Shown here: piece after piece, positions 51,697 through 56,370 of the stretch
Layout: each line of letters opens with the position of its first letter
How positions within the stretch are numbered: the first letter of the stretch is position 1
Assembly: GCA_015057635.1 (NCBI GenBank)
Contig: SVEB01000026.1
Span: 1 to 56,370, forward strand
DNA length: 56,370 bases
Direction of reading: 5' to 3'
Source: Lachnospiraceae bacterium
GTDB taxonomy: Bacteria > Bacillota > Clostridia > Lachnospirales > Lachnospiraceae
Notes under the pieces: generated by a model
The model's database searches: none
What the model was told of the DNA's origin: nothing
The model's input: the letters and a program-made list of their open reading frames with translations, nothing else
Position numbers and translations under genes: made by a program

Positions 51697-51961
51697 GCTC
51701 ATTTTTAAGCGCGCTCATGTGTACCGATTATTATCGCGATTATATCGTAAGTTTTGGATAGGAAGGAACGAACATAGGAAATCCGTACAAGACATCAAAA
51801 TAAGAGGCAGATTATTGTTACGAGAAATTGATAAGATACCAGGGAACCAGATTTAGATTAGGGATCAGAATAAAGGGTGTTAGATAGTGAAAAAACAAGG
51901 CTGGAGAAGGATTAAATAAAATCACTACATACAAATTTAATTTTATATTTATAAAAATAGA

Positions 51962-51989
51962 TTGACAATAAAGAATAAATGAGTATAAT
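51962..51989 (+). promoter_or_regulatory. Consensus promoter of the M29-like aminopeptidase
   Basis: TTGACA and TATAAT, both exact, with a 16-base spacer. The leader to the ATG at 52123 is about 125 bases and contains the small stem AGTGC...GCACT. The rest of 51697-51961 shows nothing recognisable. Confidence 0.75.
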
Positions 51990-52122
51990 AACAAAATAGA
52001 TAAGGTTGGAAATAAAAAGAATTATATGGAATCTTATTCAAAAAGACATAGACAATACAAACAGAATGAAAGACTCGCAGTAGTGCTGGTAGGCACTAGG
52101 TTTAGAATGAAGGAGGAAGAAG

Positions 52123-53115
52123 ATGTTTGATAGAAAATTAGTAAAGAAGCTTGTAAATGCAGTGGGAATTAAAAAAGATGATTTAGTGCTTCTCCAGTTT
52201 TGGGGAAACGATGATCAGTTAGAAACCGTACATAACTTTTCCTATGAAGTAGCAGCCCTTGGAGCAACACCGGTAGAGCTGCATCAATCATTAGAGAAAA
52301 ACCGCAATATCCTGTCCGCTATGAAAGAAGGATGCTATAACGATAAATTCTTCTCCATGTTTGATAAAGTAGATGTTGTATTGGATATTATGATGACAAG
52401 ACCTGGATTTCCTGGAAAAGGTCTTGAAGAGGAGCAGATTGCACTTGCGAACCAGTATATCGGAAGATATTTTGGTATGCTAGTCTCTAAGCCAAAGATG
52501 GTACAAATCCGTATTCCATCCAAAGACAATGCAGCCGATGCCGGAATGGAAGAAAAAGAATTTGAAGAACGTTTGATAAAAGCGTGTGACATTGACTATG
52601 AGGCAGTAAAAAAAGCATGTGAAGATAAATTAAAGGAAATCGGCACAAAGACACAGGTATCCATTCATACCGGTGCTGACTGTATCCTAACATTAGATTT
52701 GACCGGAAGAGAGTGGGAAAAAGATGCCGGAGATGGAGACCTTCCATGCGGAGAGATCTGTATTGCACCTCTCGAAAATAAGACAAACGGTACCGTTTAT
52801 TTTGAGCAGCTCTTTGCAGATGGCGAGGATATGGGCGCTGTTACAATAACCGTTGAGAATGGAATTGCTATCACATCCGACTCCGAAGCCTTTAACGGAT
52901 TTTTAGCAGAACTCCCTCCAAACGGAAACGTAGTATGTGAGCTAGGAATCGGCATGAATCCAGGTGTCACCGACTTATGCGGTTGCGAAGTATTAGACGA
53001 GAAAATGATCGGAACCTTCCATATCGCCCTCGGCAAAAATGATATGTTCGGCGGCACCAACGATTCCCTCGTACATCTTGATTTCGTAGGTCATGGAGAA
53101 GTGATTTTTTCATAA
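52123..53115 (+). CDS. Aminopeptidase of the M29 (thermophilic aminopeptidase) type
   Basis: 330 residues, shorter than typical M29 enzymes (about 370-410). The C-terminal metal-binding domain has DLPCGEICIAPLENKTNGTV, CELGIGMNPGVTDL and TFHIALGKNDMFGGTNDSLV followed by HLDF, giving the expected Glu, Glu, His and His/Asp ligands; a catalytic-site Tyr of the family appears as Phe in DMFGG. The N-terminal domain is reduced. Predicted to be a cytosolic metallo-aminopeptidase, but the change could alter activity. AAGGAGG precedes the ATG. Single gene. Confidence 0.8.
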   Translation: MFDRKLVKKLVNAVGIKKDDLVLLQFWGNDDQLETVHNFSYEVAALGATPVELHQSLEKNRNILSAMKEGCYNDKFFSMFDKVDVVLDIMMTRPGFPGKGLEEEQIALANQYIGRYFGMLVSKPKMVQIRIPSKDNAADAGMEEKEFEERLIKACDIDYEAVKKACEDKLKEIGTKTQVSIHTGADCILTLDLTGREWEKDAGDGDLPCGEICIAPLENKTNGTVYFEQLFADGEDMGAVTITVENGIAITSDSEAFNGFLAELPPNGNVVCELGIGMNPGVTDLCGCEVLDEKMIGTFHIALGKNDMFGGTNDSLVHLDFVGHGEVIFS

Positions 53116-53396
53116 GATCAGGGCCCGGGCTTTTAAACTACCTTTGTACACTTAATATTAAAGGCATGTTCAGGAGACACTTTGATAAGAAGAACTAATT
53201 TGTACGCAATCCCCCATAACCGATTCTGAAAACAGACGATACATTACACCAGTCAATATAAATACAGCCAAGCTGTCAAATTACTGTAACCGAAAAGAAA
53301 AATAAATCGACAGAACTGTATAAGGTAGCAGACTAGTGTAAACGCCAGAAATAGATCGGTAGAACAGCACACGCCATCAGATTCCTGCAGCAACAT
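53116..53396. other. Gene-free intergenic stretch
   Basis: About 280 bases between the aminopeptidase and PAL11. I see no promoter, T-box, terminator or plausible gene in it; the open frames on either strand are short, with no ribosome site. Confidence 0.5.
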
Positions 53397-53622
53397 AAGG
53401 AGAGGGGAGCGGTGCGGGAAGTGGCGGGGAAGATGACGCGAGCGAATTTCAAATGTTCGGACGCATGAGCGGACAAAAAACATTTTGGTCTTTGCCTATC
53501 AGACAGGAAGACACTGTTTGCTATTCAAAGACCAAAACGCTTTTGTTCGTCATGAACCGGACATTTCGAAATTCATTCGCGTCATCTTCCCCGCCGCTTC
53601 CCGTACCGCTCTCCTCTCCTTC
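53397..53622. repeat. PAL11, 226-base palindromic element
   Basis: Outer arms (AAGGAGAGGGGAGCGGTGCG and complement) pair over about 60 bases. Boxes: TGTTCGGACGCATGAGCGG left, TGTTCGTCATGAACCGGACA right, with ATGA opposite TCAT. Inner stem CAAAAAACATTTTGGTCTTT ends CTTTTG; centre TATCAGACAGG...CTGTTTGCTA. It lies about 150 bases before leuB. Confidence 0.92.
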
Positions 53623-53772
53623 GTCCGTCTGCCCCTCTCATCTGCCTGCTCATACCCTTGGCTATATCCTCAGGTTATGGAAGGTATGTTTATTTGGTAT
53701 TTTTAGAATGGGCGGGGGGATGGTATAATCGGGGTAATAAAAACGCTGCGGCATTGAAGAGGAGAATCGCAT

Positions 53773-54855
53773 ATGGAAGCAAAAATCGCTGTCATCCAAG
53801 GAGATGGGATTGGACCGGAAATCATAAAAGAAGCAAAGAAAGTCTTAGAGAAAGTTGCCAAAGTCTATGGCCATACATTTTCTTATGAAGAAGTTTTAAT
53901 GGGAGGAATCTCAATCGATACATATGGAGAGCCGTTAACAAAAGAAGCGCTAGAAACAGCAAGAGCATGTGATGCAGTTCTGCTAGGGGCAGTCGGAGGC
54001 GATGTAAACACCTCACCGTGGTACCAGCTGCCGCCTCATTTAAGACCTGAGGCAGGGCTTTTAGGAATTCGAAAAGGATTAAATCTATATTGCAATCTTC
54101 GTCCGGCAGTATTATTTAAGCAGTTAAGGGAAGCATGTCCATTAAAAGATTCCATAATCGGGGAGGGATTTGATTTTGTGGTAGTCAGAGAACTAACCGG
54201 CGGGGTTTACTTTGGGGAGCGAAGGACCTTTGTGGAAAATGGCTTAAGAAAAGCAGTGGACACTATGCCATATGATGAGAAAGAGATAAGGCGTATCGCA
54301 GAGTGGGCATTTAAGGTTGCAAGGAAGCGCCGTAAAAAGGTATGTTCGGTAGATAAGGCCAATGTCTTAGATACGTCAAGGCTATGGAGACAGGTCGTTT
54401 CTGAAGTGGCAAAGGACTATCCGGATGTGGAGCTTACCAATATGCTAGTGGATAACTGTGCGATGCAGATGGTAAAGGATCCAAAGCAGTTTGATGTAGT
54501 GCTGACCGAGAATATGTTCGGTGATATCTTATCGGATGAAGCAAGCATGGTGACGGGATCCATTGGAATGCTTTCATCTGCCTCCTTATCCGATGGAAGC
54601 TTTGGCCTGTATGAGCCAAGTCACGGATCCGCACCGGATATCGCAGGACGCGATATGGCAAACCCAATCGCCACGATCCTTTCCGCAGCTATGATGTTAC
54701 GCTATTCCTTTGACCTATGTAAAGAAGCAGACCGAATTGAGCAGGCGGTAAGTCAGGTGTTAGAGGAAGGGTATTGCACCTGCGATATTAAAGGCGCAGG
54801 CGATAAGCTTGTTGGAACAAGACAGATGGGAAGCCTGATTGCTGAGAAAATCTAG
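53773..54855 (+). CDS. leuB: 3-Isopropylmalate dehydrogenase
   Basis: 360 residues, usual length. NAD-dependent oxidative decarboxylation of 3-isopropylmalate in leucine synthesis. Seen are AVIQGDGIGPEIIKEAKKVL, VVRELTGGVYFG, the DKANVLDTSRLWR segment, DNCAMQMVKDPKQFDVVLTE, NMFGDILSDEASMV and the NAD loop EPSHGSAPDIAG. A TATAAT lies about 50 bases upstream, but its -35 is unclear and no T-box was found. It is separated from leuC by a membrane gene. Confidence 0.97.
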   Translation: MEAKIAVIQGDGIGPEIIKEAKKVLEKVAKVYGHTFSYEEVLMGGISIDTYGEPLTKEALETARACDAVLLGAVGGDVNTSPWYQLPPHLRPEAGLLGIRKGLNLYCNLRPAVLFKQLREACPLKDSIIGEGFDFVVVRELTGGVYFGERRTFVENGLRKAVDTMPYDEKEIRRIAEWAFKVARKRRKKVCSVDKANVLDTSRLWRQVVSEVAKDYPDVELTNMLVDNCAMQMVKDPKQFDVVLTENMFGDILSDEASMVTGSIGMLSSASLSDGSFGLYEPSHGSAPDIAGRDMANPIATILSAAMMLRYSFDLCKEADRIEQAVSQVLEEGYCTCDIKGAGDKLVGTRQMGSLIAEKI

Positions 54856-55111
54856 CAAACTTAAAGAATGGGATAAAGAATAGTGGCAGATAAAGGGCCA
54901 TAACTTATAAGATCTATGAAGGAAACCGCGGAATGATAGAAATTTAGGAAGGAAAGCAATAGGAAGGAAAGCAAATCGCCTCCTTACATAAATCATGAAT
55001 GAAGGGAAACGAGAGAATTGTCGATGCAAAGTGACTCAAAGTATGATATGATAAAAAAGCCACTCTATTTGTAAAATAAGGGTGTGCAGGATCATAGATA
55101 TGGAGGTCACT

Positions 55112-55456
55112 ATGGAAAAGGCAATTAAAGTACTCTCACTTTCTCTGTCAGCCGTAATCGCAACATTTGTTATAGTTATGGTGGCAGCGGTCAATGCGGA
55201 AGCATTCGGTCTTCCGAGTTTTATCTATCAATTTTTTGTGGTAGGTGCAAATGTTTTATTATATCTGATACCAGTTGCATACTTATTTATGTTTGGGTTT
55301 GGATTGTCCAATCTGTTAAAACGTGCTGTGGTGAAAAAGGGCCGTATGGTTACGGCAAGAAGGGCGGAGGAAAAGTTTCCGATTTTCTCTTTCCTTACAG
55401 CAAATGGGTTATTCGTTGTGTTTATTATATTTGTAAGCGCAATCTTCACAGCCTAG
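55112..55456 (+). CDS. Small three-helix membrane protein
   Basis: 114 residues with three hydrophobic segments (VLSLSLSAVIATFVIVMVAA, FFVVGANVLLYLIPVAYLFM, FSFLTANGLFVVFIIFVSAI). No family recognised. The ATG at 55112 follows TGGAGG; an in-frame ATG at 55082 is less well supported. It sits between leuB and leuC without obvious link to leucine synthesis. Confidence 0.72.
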   Translation: MEKAIKVLSLSLSAVIATFVIVMVAAVNAEAFGLPSFIYQFFVVGANVLLYLIPVAYLFMFGFGLSNLLKRAVVKKGRMVTARRAEEKFPIFSFLTANGLFVVFIIFVSAIFTA

Positions 55457-55559
55457 CAGGACGATATCTGACAGAAAGTCGTAGTGTTTGAAATAGAAGT
55501 CCAAATTCCCATATATAAGAAGTCTGGTATAAGAGATTACATAGTTGGAGGGATTATAT

Positions 55560-56370
55560 ATGGGAATGACGATGACACAGAAAATTCTGGCTGCTCATGC
55601 AGGCCTTGATACGGTAGAGGCAGGACAGTTAATTGAAGCGAATTTAGATATGGTGTTAGCAAATGATATTACCGGACCGGTTGCAATCAAGGAGGTTCAG
55701 AAACTTGCGAAGAAGAGTGTATTTGACAAGGATAAGATTGCGCTGGTACCGGATCATTTTACTCCGAATAAAGATATTAAATCAGCAGAGCACTGCAAAT
55801 GTGTGAGAGAGTTCGCAAAGGAACACCATATCACGAATTATTTTGAAATCGGGGAGATGGGGATCGAGCATGCGCTTTTGCCGGAAAAAGGGCTGATCGT
55901 AGCAGGAGAAACTTGTATTGGTGCAGATTCTCATACATGTACCTATGGAGCACTCGGCGCATTTTCTACCGGAGTCGGAAGCACGGATATGGGGGCCGGT
56001 ATGATTACCGGAAAGGCATGGTTTAAAGTACCTTCCGCAATTCGTTTTCATTTGACAGGAAAGCCTCAGAGATGGGTAAGCGGAAAGGATATTATATTAC
56101 ATATTATCGGGATGATCGGTGTGGATGGCGCACTGTATAAATCCATGGAGTTTATGGGAGATGGAATTAAAAATCTATCCATGGATGATCGCTTTACGAT
56201 TGCAAATATGGCGATCGAGGCAGGTGCAAAGAACGGCATCTTCCCGGTGGATGACATTACGATCGCTTATATGAGCGAACATTCGAAAAAGCCATATACG
56301 GTTTATGAAGCGGATGAAGATGCATCCTATGATGAGACATATACAATTGATTTACATACGATTCAGCCAA
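55560..56370 (+). CDS. leuC: 3-Isopropylmalate dehydratase large subunit, 3' end outside window
   Basis: First 270 residues of a protein normally about 420 long. Aconitase-family marks: [67 protein letters not shown]. The iron-sulfur cysteines expected near residues 300 and 360 lie beyond the edge. ATG at 55560 is seven bases after GGAGGG. With the small subunit (not in view) it isomerises 2- to 3-isopropylmalate. Confidence 0.96.
   Translation, partial: MGMTMTQKILAAHAGLDTVEAGQLIEANLDMVLANDITGPVAIKEVQKLAKKSVFDKDKIALVPDHFTPNKDIKSAEHCKCVREFAKEHHITNYFEIGEMGIEHALLPEKGLIVAGETCIGADSHTCTYGALGAFSTGVGSTDMGAGMITGKAWFKVPSAIRFHLTGKPQRWVSGKDIILHIIGMIGVDGALYKSMEFMGDGIKNLSMDDRFTIANMAIEAGAKNGIFPVDDITIAYMSEHSKKPYTVYEADEDASYDETYTIDLHTIQP

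Noticed and set aside
53453..53728. Open frames through PAL11, including ones repeating YQTGRHCLLF-like peptides seen in other PAL elements
   Set aside because: The shared peptide is simply the translated PAL core (CTATCAGACAGGAAACCACTG-type DNA); it is not a protein family.
53116..53772. T-box leader for leuB
   Set aside because: No AGGGTGGNACCGCG-type motif or specifier stem was found; the similar string ACCGCGG near 54926 is downstream of leuB and isolated.
55782..56257. Minus-strand open frames opposite leuC
   Set aside because: They are antisense to a clear leuC coding region that runs off the window edge.

Overview
The window (56,370 bases) looks like chromosome of an anaerobic Bacillota of class Clostridia, most likely Lachnospiraceae. 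This is inferred from strong AGGAGG-type ribosome sites, a type III glutamine synthetase, a CIRCE operator, a purine riboswitch, DUF5721, DUF2087 and DUF4179 family proteins, and an APH(3')-like kinase. No rRNA, tRNA, CRISPR array, phage module or transposase gene was seen.

Layout. 1-2 kb: 3' part of glnN. 2.2-5.3 kb: ECF sigma factor, membrane protein, ABC ATPase and ABC permease with overlapping ends. 5.5-7.1 kb: an ABC-F protein. 8-11.3 kb: a GH13 protein that has lost its catalytic carboxylates, a TraX-like protein and a DUF5721 protein. 11.8-14 kb (minus): a three-gene HTH/DUF2975-like operon with two operator-like palindromes at its promoter. 14.2-16.3 kb: CIRCE and htpG. 16.7-25.7 kb: mostly single genes (zinc-ribbon membrane protein, membrane-flavodoxin fusion, GNAT, alpha/beta hydrolase, SpoU methyltransferase, two APH-type kinases, serine hydrolase, methyltransferase, Ogt). 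25.8-27.8 kb (minus): sigma factor plus DUF4179 protein. 28-32 kb: hydrolase, beta-hydroxyacid dehydrogenase, lipoprotein. 32.2-37.3 kb: ABC ATPase, two permeases, histidine kinase and response regulator, a likely cell-envelope stress or drug-efflux operon. 37.3-41 kb: mutY, a LysR regulator and two small genes. 41.2-48.8 kb: a uronic-acid polysaccharide cluster (two heparinase II/III-like lyases, GH43, GH88, SdpI-like protein). 49.9-51.5 kb: purine permease behind a guanine-type riboswitch. 52-56.4 kb: M29-like aminopeptidase, leuB, small membrane protein, start of leuC.

The most unusual content is between genes. Eleven intergenic regions carry members of one family of very long inverted repeats (up to about 315 bases), here named PAL1-PAL11. 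They share a centre (CAGACA...TGTCTG) and two facing boxes of 20-22 bases near TGTTCG...CGGACA. The outer arms differ completely from copy to copy yet stay self-complementary. Base pairs in the boxes and centre change in matched fashion between copies, so pairing is conserved rather than sequence. Seven copies have an A-run/T-run at the base of the inner stem and look like two-way terminators. The four that lack it are exactly those next to a second hairpin family (CAATGCGTTTC...GAAACGCATTG), arranged as two composite units at 29.0-29.7 kb and 48.8-49.8 kb.
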